Below, in pieces: positions 23,843 to 35,833 of a stretch of 50,642 nt of DNA. The stretch's first letter is position 1; each line of letters begins with the position of its first letter. The position numbers were made by a program, and so were the translations under genes. Below the pieces are notes generated by a model, which saw only the letters and a program-made list of their open reading frames with translations, did no database searches and had not been told where the DNA came from. The DNA comes from Acidobacteriota bacterium (GTDB lineage Bacteria; Acidobacteriota; Thermoanaerobaculia; Multivoradales; J023), in assembly GCA_029263395.1 (NCBI GenBank), contig JAJCXO010000272.1, positions 1-50,642 on the forward strand, in the 5' to 3' direction.

Positions 23843-26149
23843 TCACTTCCCTGAAGATACTCTCGGTTGCCCTGGTAGCTCGATCGCGATTGGACCTTCT
23901 GGTCTGAAACGGAGCCGAATCATGCCTTGCTGGTCGGTGCGCAGCACCGTAGCGCCTACCGTTTGTAGCCGTTCGATAACCGTTGGGTGAGGATGGCCAT
24001 AATGGTTGCCTACACCACAGGAGATGACGGCAAGTCGAGGCGCCACCGCCCGCAACAGCACATCCGATGTCGAGGTTTTACTGCCGTGATGTGCAACCTT
24101 GAGCACATCGAAGCGGCGCCATTCAGCGGCACCGCCGCGTTTGTTTTGTGACAGGTAGTGATCCGTCAGTTGACGCTCGGCCGCCTGCTCAATATCACCG
24201 GTCAGCAACACACGACGTTGATCGACCGCGGCATCTATCACCAGCGAACGACCGTTTCGCCCTCGCCGTGCGCCCGCTGACGGATGCAGGACCCGCAACC
24301 GCCAACGACCAACGGCCTCCACCTCACCTTGCCATAAGACTCGCCACCGACGAATGTTGGCTGCCAACAGTTCGGCCACACACCGACTGTCGAGCCATCC
24401 AGGGCCCATCCAGAGCTCGCTTACCGGCAGATAACGCACGACGTCGACCAAACCAGCGCAGTGGTCCATGTCCGGATGAGTCAACAGAACCGCGTCGAGG
24501 CGCCGAATGCCCATCGCTGCCAAGGCAGGAACCAGGACACGTCCCCCCAAGTCGCCATTTGGCCAACCTCCCCCATCAATCAACACCGCCTGACGACCAT
24601 CCCGTAGCAAGGTCGCATCCCCCTGCCCGACATCGAGCACGATGAGCTCGGGATCAGCACACTTGACGGCGCCAGACTGAGCAAGACACCAGGCCAAAAC
24701 CACAAACCGCACGGCTCTTCTTGGCCACAGTCCCACCGCTACCCCAGCAAGAGCCAACAAGCAGCTCGATGTCGGCGAGACCCCGAAAGGTAACAGCAGA
24801 CTTGCGAAGGGTCCCAAGTCTGCCAGAGCCTGGACTGGAGACGCGGCAAAATCCAAGAGTGCCATCATCCAGTCGCCCGAGCCAATCAACAGTGTGAACG
24901 CCAGGACAACAAACGCTAGCACCAGACAACAAGCCAACCACGGAATCGCCACCAGATTCAACCATGGTGACAGCAGGTGGACCCCGCCGGACAGCGGCGC
25001 AATCCACGGCATGGTCGCCAGCTGTGCCGCCACGGACACGGCCAAGGCCCCTCTGAGTCCACGCGGTACCAGGGACCATCGGAGGTTGAAGGCTGGCAAC
25101 AGGATCAAGATGCCAGCAGACGCCGCAAAGCTGAGTTGAAATCCAAGTTGGCCAAGGATTCTCGGATCGTGGACGGTCCAGACAGCAACGCAGCAGGCCA
25201 AGGCGTTGAGCCCTTGCGGCGGACGCTGGATAGCGAGTGCCGCCAGGGCGACCAGCCCCATCACAGCGGCTCGCGACATTGATGGCCTCGGTCCGACGAC
25301 CAACAGATACATCACAATTCCCAGGATGGCAGGTACCATTCTGAACCGGGCTGGCAGCAAGCGTCCTGAAAACAACAGTAACAACGCCAGAAGACCTACG
25401 TGCAAGCCCGATACAGCCAACAGATGCGCCAAACCGCTATGCTTCAATGCTTGCTGCCAGGCCTTGGGCAACTTTGATCTGTCTCCCAAAAGCAGAGAAC
25501 GCATTAGGGCAGTTCCTGGCGAATCCTGCCGTGCAATCTCGTCGATCGCACCTTCAACCTGATGCCGTAGCCGATCTGCGATCAACATCAGCAACCCCGG
25601 GGAAGACTCCAACTCTAGGAAGCGCTGACTCTTGAGGCGCATCCGCCACGGACCAGGATCAATCGTCGGCTGATTGGCGAAACCGACCGGACGTTTCAAA
25701 TAACCTCGAAGGCGCACGGTCGCCCCGATCGGCGGCGGCGATTTGTCCAACGGCATCGTAACTTGAAGCGCAAAAACATCAGCCGCCACCCGGTGGCGCT
25801 GACGCCACCGCCGAACATCGACTCGAAAGAATGTCTCGTCGCGCTGTGCTACCGGATGGCTGCTGACCACCGCCACAACTTCTACCGGCCGTTGATGATC
25901 CAGTTGAGGTTCCACCACCGGCTGCAACCCTACGGCGAACAAACCGACAGCCACCGCAGCAAGTATTCGGCCGGCTCGATTGGCCAGAGCCAAACTGCAA
26001 GCCAACAGCAACGCGACCCAGGGCAACGGCAGGGAGCTTGCCAGCAAACCAACGCTGGCACCCACCAGCACTCCGGCTGCTGGTTCTACGGCGGGCGCAG
26101 CGCCATATCGTAGCACCGCCCACGGATCGATAGTCTGCTCACAATCCAC
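23843..26149 (-). CDS. comEC: DNA internalisation-related competence protein ComEC/Rec2
   Basis: A 768-residue membrane protein of the ComEC/Rec2 family, the channel that brings one strand of transforming DNA across the inner membrane. The N-terminal region has membrane helices and a DUF4131-type OB-like segment. The competence domain follows with ALMRSLLLGDRSKL, HSGLAHLLAVSGLHVGLLALL and many helices. The C-terminal metallo-beta-lactamase domain is intact: VLDVGQGDATLL, LLTHPDMDHCAGL (HxxxDH metal motif), LLTGDIE and KVAHHGSKTS. The architecture is full length. No other competence gene is in the window. It is downstream of the PAS histidine kinase with a gap of about 100 bp. Confidence 0.92.
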   Translation of the reverse strand: MDCEQTIDPWAVLRYGAAPAVEPAAGVLVGASVGLLASSLPLPWVALLLACSLALANRAGRILAAVAVGLFAVGLQPVVEPQLDHQRPVEVVAVVSSHPVAQRDETFFRVDVRRWRQRHRVAADVFALQVTMPLDKSPPPIGATVRLRGYLKRPVGFANQPTIDPGPWRMRLKSQRFLELESSPGLLMLIADRLRHQVEGAIDEIARQDSPGTALMRSLLLGDRSKLPKAWQQALKHSGLAHLLAVSGLHVGLLALLLLFSGRLLPARFRMVPAILGIVMYLLVVGPRPSMSRAAVMGLVALAALAIQRPPQGLNALACCVAVWTVHDPRILGQLGFQLSFAASAGILILLPAFNLRWSLVPRGLRGALAVSVAAQLATMPWIAPLSGGVHLLSPWLNLVAIPWLACCLVLAFVVLAFTLLIGSGDWMMALLDFAASPVQALADLGPFASLLLPFGVSPTSSCLLALAGVAVGLWPRRAVRFVVLAWCLAQSGAVKCADPELIVLDVGQGDATLLRDGRQAVLIDGGGWPNGDLGGRVLVPALAAMGIRRLDAVLLTHPDMDHCAGLVDVVRYLPVSELWMGPGWLDSRCVAELLAANIRRWRVLWQGEVEAVGRWRLRVLHPSAGARRGRNGRSLVIDAAVDQRRVLLTGDIEQAAERQLTDHYLSQNKRGGAAEWRRFDVLKVAHHGSKTSTSDVLLRAVAPRLAVISCGVGNHYGHPHPTVIERLQTVGATVLRTDQQGMIRLRFRPEGPIAIELPGQPRVSSGK

Positions 26150-26251
26150 ATAGAACTAAAGACGTAAAAACCGTCTCCGATCTTTCGGATTGTGGTCAAT
26201 TAATGTGCTGTAGGCGGCGACATCGCGCCAGCAAGTCTGCTCACGGCCCGG

Positions 26252-27670
26252 TCAGGCATCTGACGCCAAGACAGTGGCGAGATTGCCGAGCCCAGGAAGC
26301 GTCAACCAAAACGTCGAGCCGTGACCAACGCCCTCGGATTCGACCCAGATTTCACCACCATGCACCTCTACGATCCGCTTCACCAACGCTAGACCAATCC
26401 CCGTGCCTTCGATCGACTGATCGAGGCGATTGAACAGGCCGAAAATCTGCTCGTGATAGTGCGAATCGATCCCGACACCATTGTCCCGGACATAACAAGC
26501 GGGCTTGCCCCGGGACTCGCCGACTCCGATTTCGACCTTGGGATCTGTCTGCTCTCCCAAGAATTTAATCGCGTTCTCGAGCAAATTTTGGAACACCTCA
26601 ACCAATCGAGGATGATCGCCAGACACGGTCGGAAGATCATCCATGATTCGCAGCTGAACATGACGTTCGGAAATCCGTCCTGCAACCAGCTCTGCTGCCT
26701 CGACAGCCAGCGATTTGAGCGGAACCTCCGTGGGAGGCAGCGTGACACGGCCAATCCGACTGAGCTCGAGTAATTCGTCGAGTAATCGGCCCATGGTGGC
26801 CGCCGCGCCGTCAATACGCTCGATATCACGCTGCACGCGCTCGCTCCTACCGGAAGCGACATCGCGCTCCAAAAGCCCGACAAAACCACGGATCGTCACC
26901 AAAGGGCTCTTGAGGTCGTGAGATACGGTATAGGTGAATCGTTCGAGTTCGGCATTCTTGGTTTCGAGTTGCTCGACGAAGGCCTCACGCTCTGCCTCGA
27001 CCCGCTTGGTTTCGCTGATATCTCGAATCAAGGTCAGGGTGTGGGGGCGTCCATCGATCTCGATGGCTTCGACCGAAATCGAGCAAGGTACAGATTTCAT
27101 CGTTTCCGGAGAGCCGCCGACTCGAACCTCGAAGCAAGTTTCGAAGTCGTGAACCTTACCGTCACGCTCCAAGGCCGCGCGCACACGCAGCCGATCGTCA
27201 CGGTTCGTCCATAAACCGAGTTCGGCGCTCGTCCTTCCGACCGCCGCTTCACGGTCGATCCCGAAGAAACGGCTGAAACCCTCGTTGACTTCGAGTAGTC
27301 CACTGTCTGCTTTGGAGGTAATCACAATGGCATCAGGGCTCGAGCTGAACACGGTGTAGTACTTGGCTCGTGAAGCCTCGAGAGCCTCTTTAGCCTCGTC
27401 ACGCTCCTTGAAGATCCGCTCCAACACGAAAATCAACAGGAAGGTAATGCCACTCAAAAGCACACCCGGCACTTCCGACAATGGCATCGACCACGAAACA
27501 TGCCACGCGACGCCATCTTCGAACAGATCGATCGTCTGTCGCAGGACCGTCAAGATCATCATCAGCGGTAAGAAGGACAACCGCCAGTCGCGGACCCGAC
27601 GAACCAAAGCAATCGACCAAAAGAAGTTCAGCACCCTGATCGCGATCGACAGGCAGATCAGGATGCTCAT
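26252..27670 (-). CDS. PAS-domain membrane histidine kinase
   Basis: A 472-residue kinase. About 85 N-terminal residues form two or three membrane helices. A PAS domain (about 100-225: KYYTVFSSSPDAIVITS...VNEGFSRFFGIDREAAVGR...GRPHTLTLIRDISETKR) senses a ligand or redox state. The HisKA domain has the phytochrome-like H-box FTYTVSHDLKSPLVTIRGF (His251). The ATPase domain has FQNLLENAIKF, VRDNGVGI and GTGIGLALVKRIVEVHGG. No receiver domain or cognate response regulator is adjacent. The gene overlaps the end of the phospholipase-D-like gene by 4 bases, an arrangement that suggests a shared function or at least shared expression. Confidence 0.9.
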   Translation of the reverse strand: MSILICLSIAIRVLNFFWSIALVRRVRDWRLSFLPLMMILTVLRQTIDLFEDGVAWHVSWSMPLSEVPGVLLSGITFLLIFVLERIFKERDEAKEALEASRAKYYTVFSSSPDAIVITSKADSGLLEVNEGFSRFFGIDREAAVGRTSAELGLWTNRDDRLRVRAALERDGKVHDFETCFEVRVGGSPETMKSVPCSISVEAIEIDGRPHTLTLIRDISETKRVEAEREAFVEQLETKNAELERFTYTVSHDLKSPLVTIRGFVGLLERDVASGRSERVQRDIERIDGAAATMGRLLDELLELSRIGRVTLPPTEVPLKSLAVEAAELVAGRISERHVQLRIMDDLPTVSGDHPRLVEVFQNLLENAIKFLGEQTDPKVEIGVGESRGKPACYVRDNGVGIDSHYHEQIFGLFNRLDQSIEGTGIGLALVKRIVEVHGGEIWVESEGVGHGSTFWLTLPGLGNLATVLASDA

Positions 27671-28377
27671 CTCTCAACCCCTGACTGGCGAGCCGGAGAA
27701 AAGCTGCGCCACAGACGTTCAAACTCACTGAGAAACGAAGGCACTAACCGTCGCTCATCAGTCACGACAATATTTTCCTGGTTGCGCAGCGAGGCACTCC
27801 GGGTCCAGTTGTAACTACCGGTCACCAACAGCAGCCGGTCGAAGATCGCAAACTTGTGATGCATGTGCTCTTTGCTGTTGTCGAGACGCACAGCAACTCC
27901 GTCGGAAGCCATTTCCCAAATATCGGAGCCGCGATCCCAACTCTTCTCGTCATCGGTGATGATGCGCACGGCGAGCCCCCGCCGATGGGCCCTCATAACA
28001 GCACGAGTGATCGAATCGTTTGTGATGGTGAAGACGCAAACGTCGACAGTCGACGATGCCTCGTCGAGCAGCTGGCAAATGTGTCGGGCACAATCTTGGC
28101 GTGGTGCAAAAAATGCCTCGCTACGATCACCAGATTTGGCTGACCGTGGGAGCAACAGCTTGATCACTCCCTCGAGCCAATCGATTGTCTGCTCTTCTGA
28201 TATCGATCCCGGCGCGCTACGAGCGATCTCAAAGGCGCGGTCAGTAATCTGCAGTCGCTGGTCTACAGTCAGATCGAGGTCTTCCAAGACGGCTCTCAGA
28301 GCACGGCGCTCCGAGCGCGACAGGCGCCCGTCCTCTAGGGTTTCAGGTAAGCGCTGCTGAAGCTCATCAAAGTCCAT
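27667..28377 (-). CDS. phospholipase D-like (single HKD) protein
   Basis: A 236-residue protein with one HKD motif, HMHHKFAIFDRLLLVTGSYNW (His173, Lys175, Asp180), as in Nuc-type nucleases that dimerise to complete the active site. Activity could be phosphodiesterase, nuclease or phospholipase; the single-motif form favours a nuclease or a small phosphodiesterase. Residues 1-80 (LEDGRLSRSERRALRAVLEDL...) are helical and EF-hand- or TerB-like. No signal peptide was seen, so it is probably cytoplasmic. It is encoded between a hypothetical protein and the PAS kinase, with a 4-base overlap to the latter. Confidence 0.8.
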   Translation of the reverse strand: MDFDELQQRLPETLEDGRLSRSERRALRAVLEDLDLTVDQRLQITDRAFEIARSAPGSISEEQTIDWLEGVIKLLLPRSAKSGDRSEAFFAPRQDCARHICQLLDEASSTVDVCVFTITNDSITRAVMRAHRRGLAVRIITDDEKSWDRGSDIWEMASDGVAVRLDNSKEHMHHKFAIFDRLLLVTGSYNWTRSASLRNQENIVVTDERRLVPSFLSEFERLWRSFSPARQSGVER

Positions 28378-28390
28378 ACCGACTCCCTCC

Positions 28391-29065
28391 CTAGCCCTCC
28401 GGAGCTAATGCTTCTGGGGCAAACAGAGACAACACCGGCAGGTTGAGACGGCGCCTCAAGATCTCTTCTCGCAAACGCTCAGCGGCTCGTTCAAGCTCAT
28501 CACTAGGCAAACGCTTGGCCAAGGCGCGCCGCGAATCTGACAGTTCGTTCTCGACATCCTGACGATCCTCTGCCATCAACCCAGCCTCGACCGCAGCCAA
28601 GACCTCAGCATCAATTTCCGTCAGCTGGGCTTCGATCGACTCGGCTTCGCCGGTCAGGCTGCGAATTTTGGCAGCTACGCGCTCCCCACCTACCAGGTTC
28701 TTTGGCAAGACTGTTGCCAACCGGTCCAGGCGGCCAGCAAGATCGAGTACCTCAGTGGCTTCTGCCGAGCCGGGAGAAACTAATTCTTGCTGGCGCCGCC
28801 AGGCTGCATCAACTGCCCGTTTGCAATGACGCAGGCTCCAAACCTTGCCTTGTTTCTCGCTCGAACGACGGCGCTCGAAGATCTCTCGGACGACTCGCTC
28901 CACCAGCTCTAGTGGCACGCCAGCATCGTGCCAGGCTCTGGCAATTTGCCAATCCTTCGGCGACAACTGGAGCGGCGAGCCACGCAACTCGAGGAAAACG
29001 TCTTCAATCGCCAAGAAGTACGGGTGGGGCCCCGACTCAGGATCAGCTAGCTCGGTGTCGGTCAT
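28391..29065 (-). CDS. hypothetical helical protein
   Basis: Not recognised as a named family. The 224 residues are mostly alpha-helical. The N-terminal half has LSPKDWQIARAWHDAGVPLELVERVV and KVWSLRHCKRAVDAAWR, which resemble a helix-turn-helix or four-helix module. The C-terminal half is a charged coiled coil (KIRSLTGEAESIEAQLTEIDAEVLAAVEAGL, then EELERAAERLREEILRRR-like sequence). No catalytic motif is evident. Its start overlaps the coaX stop by 23 bases and it is followed 13 bases later by the phospholipase-D-like gene, so it belongs to the same transcript. Confidence 0.6.
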   Translation of the reverse strand: MTDTELADPESGPHPYFLAIEDVFLELRGSPLQLSPKDWQIARAWHDAGVPLELVERVVREIFERRRSSEKQGKVWSLRHCKRAVDAAWRRQQELVSPGSAEATEVLDLAGRLDRLATVLPKNLVGGERVAAKIRSLTGEAESIEAQLTEIDAEVLAAVEAGLMAEDRQDVENELSDSRRALAKRLPSDELERAAERLREEILRRRLNLPVLSLFAPEALAPEG

Positions 29066-29834
29066 AGATCAATTTGAGCCCGACCAGAGTCAACATCGGG
29101 TTGACCTCGCGGATGTACTTGGAACCTTCGGCGATCAATGTTGCTAGACCGCCGGTCGCAACCACACTTTGCAAATCAGTAAACTCTTTGAGTAATCGTG
29201 CGAGAATTCCGTCTACCAGGCCAATATAGCCGTAATAGATTCCCGACTGCATGGCGTTCGACGTGTTGCTGCCTACCAGAGTCGTGGGCTTGCGGACATC
29301 CACTCGATAAAGACGTGAGGCGCGAGAAAACAGAGCCTCCGCTGAAATACCGATCCCTGGAGCGATGACACCACCGATGTACTCCCCGTTTGCGTTGATC
29401 ACATCGAACGTGGTTGCGGTTCCAAAGTCCACCACCACAACCGGCGCGCCATAAAGCTCGAGGGCAGCAACCGAGTTGACAATACGGTCGGCGCCTACCT
29501 CGGCGGGATTGTCGTAACGGATCGGCAAACCGGTCGGAAGCCCAGGTTCGATAAACACAGCAGAGGTATGAAGATAGTCTCGTGCCAGCGTCTCCATTGT
29601 CGAATTGAGGGGCGGTACAACCGACGAAATCATCATGGCGTCGGTCGCAGCTAGATCCAACCCCAGGCGTGCAAAGAGAGGCAACAACAAAGCACCATAT
29701 TCATCGGCGGTTCGCTCACGATCTGTCGACAATCGCAAGTGCTCCACCAACTCATCTCCACGGTAGACACCAAAAACCGTGTTGGTGTTACCGGCATCAA
29801 TCAAGACGATCTGCTCGCTGCCCGCTTCAACCAC
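29043..29834 (-). CDS. coaX: type III pantothenate kinase
   Basis: A 263-residue kinase catalysing the first step of coenzyme A synthesis, pantothenate to 4'-phosphopantothenate. Type III features are clear: the ATP-binding IDAGNTNTVFGVY at the N-terminus, DRERTADEYG, SVVPPLN, RYDNPAEVGADRIVNSVAA and VVVDFGTATTFDVIN, followed by GGVIAPG and VVATGGLA. Length is normal. It overlaps the stop of birA by 8 bases, the common birA-coaX gene order, and precedes the hypothetical gene with an overlap. Confidence 0.95.
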   Translation of the reverse strand: MVEAGSEQIVLIDAGNTNTVFGVYRGDELVEHLRLSTDRERTADEYGALLLPLFARLGLDLAATDAMMISSVVPPLNSTMETLARDYLHTSAVFIEPGLPTGLPIRYDNPAEVGADRIVNSVAALELYGAPVVVVDFGTATTFDVINANGEYIGGVIAPGIGISAEALFSRASRLYRVDVRKPTTLVGSNTSNAMQSGIYYGYIGLVDGILARLLKEFTDLQSVVATGGLATLIAEGSKYIREVNPMLTLVGLKLIYDRHRAS

Positions 29835-30612
29835 TTGGGTTCACCTCTCCCGCTGTTAAGAGTCGCTCTTCGCCTTGGACATCCAAACGCACGAATCCAT
29901 GGCGATCAAAGCCACGGAAAATACCCGTCAGTTCTTCGCCGCCGGACCACCACCGCAAAGTCTCTCCGACTTGATGAACCGACATGGTTCGATACTTGGC
30001 TACAGTGTCTTCAGGCTTGTCGGTACCGCACAATGCCCGGTCGACAGCCGCCACGAGTTGCCCTGCAAATTCGGCTAAAGCAAGAGGTTTTGCCCCCTGC
30101 TCTTCCATCGAGGTCGCTCTTGGCTCAGCGTGATCCCCGGTTTGATTCACACCAAAACTAATCACCGCAACCGCAGAACTCTCGGCTCGGCTCGACACAT
30201 CAATCAGGATACCGCCGAGCTTCCGGTCTTGTACCATGAGATCATTGGGCCACTTTAGCTGACACCGACCCGCTAGCCGCTCGTTGATCGAGTCCGCGAG
30301 GGCACAGGCCACCACCATCGGCAACGTTTGCAGCGCCACCGATCGAGCCGTCTCGTCCAACGGACGGATCATCGTTGCATAAACTCCAGCTCCAGGCGGG
30401 CTCGACCACTGGCGCTCTTCCCGACCCTGACCTGCGCTCTGCTGCCAAGCCAGGAAGTCAGCTGCCGGAGCCACAGCGCCCTCTTCAGAGTATTCCAGGA
30501 CGATACGCCGTGCCAACTGGTGGGTAGATGCTGGGCGATTGAGCACAATCAGCCTTGAGCCGCCGCCAGGCCACGTTTGCCTAACTGCCCGCACATATTC
30601 GGGAAAATTCAT
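29827..30612 (-). CDS. birA: biotin-[acetyl-CoA-carboxylase] ligase
   Basis: A 261-residue biotin protein ligase that activates biotin to biotinyl-AMP and attaches it to a carrier lysine. Motifs: the biotin/ATP loop QSAGQGREERQWSSPPGAGVYATMI and KWPNDLMVQDRKLGGILID. The N-terminus starts directly at the catalytic region (IVLNRPASTHQLARRIV), so it lacks the DNA-binding domain of bifunctional BirA and is unlikely to be a repressor. The C-terminal SH3-like cap is present (LRWWSGGEELTGIFRGFDRHG). It overlaps coaX by 8 bases, and is preceded after 38 bases by the receiver-protein gene. Confidence 0.92.
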   Translation of the reverse strand: MNFPEYVRAVRQTWPGGGSRLIVLNRPASTHQLARRIVLEYSEEGAVAPAADFLAWQQSAGQGREERQWSSPPGAGVYATMIRPLDETARSVALQTLPMVVACALADSINERLAGRCQLKWPNDLMVQDRKLGGILIDVSSRAESSAVAVISFGVNQTGDHAEPRATSMEEQGAKPLALAEFAGQLVAAVDRALCGTDKPEDTVAKYRTMSVHQVGETLRWWSGGEELTGIFRGFDRHGFVRLDVQGEERLLTAGEVNPSG

Positions 30613-30650
30613 GGCGACGACGCCCCCCTTGGAGGCGGCGAAACTGACAT

Positions 30651-32042
30651 CTATTCGACCTGGCTCTCCAACTCGCGAATACGCTCCTTGATGAGCACCT
30701 CGGCCAGATCAGGAATAACTTCCCAAGCGACCTCACGCAAGGCTTTCTCTCCCATGATCTCTGCCACTCGTTTCGCGATCCGTTCGACATCCTCGTCACT
30801 GAGAGACCTCGAGCCGTTTTCCGAAGCGACATCGACTGCCACTGCACTGGCTGCTGCAGTATCGGCCGCTGCAGTATCAGCCGCCCCAGTTTCGACTGCC
30901 GCCGTGTCAACTGCCGCCGTATCAACTGCCTGCAGTTCGGCTGCATCTGCACTCTCGACTTCATCGGACGGTGCGACATGTGATGTATCTGCTGCGGCGT
31001 CGATGTCGAAGACCGTATCAGCCGCCAGCGGTGCGGCAACCGGATCCACGCTTTCCATAACCGCTGAGCTTTCGAGTGCCGGCGCCTCAAGATCATCAAC
31101 CGATGGCGTTTCAATACGTTTCGTGTCTTCAAGACTACCGTCCGGCGCATCAACGTCTGCAGCAGGAGCTGCGTCGATCCCGAATCGGGAATCCACCACC
31201 GACGGCTCGACGACCTCGTCTACCGCTGGCACTTCGCTCGCTCGGGCCTCCGCAACTTCTTCGAGAACATCAGGCGGCACCTTGAAACCATCCGCGCTGG
31301 TCTCGAAAAGGCTGACCGGCGCCTCTGGCTCGGCCACGGTATCGGCCACCACGGTTTCGGTCGCCACGGTTTCGGTCGCAACGGTTTCGGTCGCAACGGT
31401 TTCGGCCGCCGCGGCGGCAACCTCAGCTACCGGCATGACCGTTTCCGGTACGATGCCTTCCATCTCGAACACCGACTCTTCGGCCGCCTCAACCTCCGGA
31501 ACAGACTCTATCGGGTCACCCCACGAACGAGCTGCCGTCGGGCGTGTCTCCACCACCCCGGCGCTCACCGGACTCAGTTCTTCGTCCATCAACGTGGGAG
31601 GTTCGAGCTCGGAAGAACCCGCAGCCTCACCGAAGGTCGACGGCTCGAAGGATGCTTCGGCCACTGCCGGCACAGCCTCCGTTTTGGCGATCAAGGCCTC
31701 GACCTGATTCAGTAAATCCTGAGAGTCGAAGGGTTTCTTCAGATGTCCATCAGCACCAACTGCCGAAGCTTTGTCTTCATCAAATTGCTCAAACGTCCCG
31801 ACCAGCAGCAGAACCGGAATCCCAGGATGATTTTGCTTCGTTTGCCGACATACCTCATAACCATCGGTCTGTGGCATGTGGACATCGGCGATCACTAGAT
31901 CCGGCCCAACCTCCGGAAGCTTCTCGAGCGCCGAGCTACCATCACTGGTCGCTACCACTTCGTAGTCTTCATCCATGAACGTGAGCTCGACGACTTTTTG
32001 GATCGTCACGCTGTCGTCGGCAAGTAAGATTTTCTTGGCCAT
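30651..32042 (-). CDS. receiver protein with long Ala/Val/Glu-rich linker and C-terminal helical module
   Basis: From the ATG at 32042, preceded by GGAGG at 5 bases, the product is 463 residues. Residues 1-120 form a CheY-like receiver: ILLADDSVTIQKVVELTF, phosphoacceptor Asp53 in VIADVHMPQTDGYE, and the conserved Lys103 in KKPF. There is no DNA-binding output. A linker of about 280 residues is rich in Ala, Val, Glu and Thr and contains two 15-bp-based repeats (ATETV and AAVDT types). The last 55 residues (DEDVERIAKRVAEIMGEKALREVAWEVIPDLAEVL) form a compact helical module seen in receiver proteins of related phyla. The likely job is protein-protein signalling or localisation rather than transcription. 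A good promoter lies upstream; birA follows. Confidence 0.8.
   Translation of the reverse strand: MAKKILLADDSVTIQKVVELTFMDEDYEVVATSDGSSALEKLPEVGPDLVIADVHMPQTDGYEVCRQTKQNHPGIPVLLLVGTFEQFDEDKASAVGADGHLKKPFDSQDLLNQVEALIAKTEAVPAVAEASFEPSTFGEAAGSSELEPPTLMDEELSPVSAGVVETRPTAARSWGDPIESVPEVEAAEESVFEMEGIVPETVMPVAEVAAAAAETVATETVATETVATETVVADTVAEPEAPVSLFETSADGFKVPPDVLEEVAEARASEVPAVDEVVEPSVVDSRFGIDAAPAADVDAPDGSLEDTKRIETPSVDDLEAPALESSAVMESVDPVAAPLAADTVFDIDAAADTSHVAPSDEVESADAAELQAVDTAAVDTAAVETGAADTAAADTAAASAVAVDVASENGSRSLSDEDVERIAKRVAEIMGEKALREVAWEVIPDLAEVLIKERIRELESQVE
31345..31410. repeat. 15-bp in-frame repeat (TVATE) in receiver-protein linker
   Basis: Four to five units of GTCGC(C/A)ACGGTTTCG read TVATE on the coding strand. 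A second, less perfect array of AAVDT/AADTA units lies at about 30850-30930 in the same linker. Confidence 0.75.
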
Positions 32043-32194
32043 CGGCCCTCCAACTCTAGCGGCTACATTCCTCAGCAAAGATCCGTAGCGTCTGGGGTTT
32101 GCTGCTACCGTCCGGCGGCGTGATCTGCTTGCGTTCCTCGGGTGTCGAACCAGCCGATCCAACCGTATTGATGATGCACTCTATCGGAGATTTA

Positions 32195-32223
32195 AAAGTA
32201 GCACCCCAGCTCGGTTGAGTCAA
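32195..32223 (-). promoter_or_regulatory. sigma-70-type promoter for the receiver-protein gene
   Basis: On the minus strand TTGACT (-35, 32218-32223) and TACTTT (-10, 32195-32200) are separated by 17 bp. The -35 overlaps the 11-bp palindrome GTTGAGTCAAC, a possible operator. It lies about 150 bases upstream of the ATG at 32042 in the 227-bp gap after icmF; the birA-coaX genes probably share this promoter. Confidence 0.55.
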
Positions 32224-32269
32224 CTCAGCCAAACCAACCAAAACTCTTTATTTCTCAGGATTTAACGAC

Positions 32270-35665
<3,396 letters not shown>

Positions 35666-35742
35666 GTCGATCCTCCGGATCGGGAAGAGATTGCGGGCTG
35701 GGGTGACGATGAAGTCGCCGCAGTCGAGAGTCTATCTGGTTT

Positions 35743-35833
35743 GCAACCGAGGCCCAATCAGCAACCGAGGTCCAATCAGCAACCGAGGCCCAATCAGCAA
35801 GCGAGGCTCATTCACCGAGCAAGGCCAAGTCAG
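35743..35833. repeat. 18-bp tandem repeat between icmF and lpxB
   Basis: Four clean units of GCAACCGAGGCCCAATCA start at 35743, 35761, 35779 and 35797, then decay toward 35833, where the lpxB stop codon lies inside the last degenerate unit. The array fills most of the 164-bp gap. Confidence 0.8.

Noticed and set aside
30577-31707. Rightward Ser/Thr/Ala-rich 376-residue frame
   Set aside because: Antisense of the receiver-protein linker repeats; no ribosome-binding site or domain.
35666-35829. Cobalamin riboswitch upstream of icmF
   Set aside because: The gap is short and filled by an 18-bp repeat; no B12-box-like sequence was seen.
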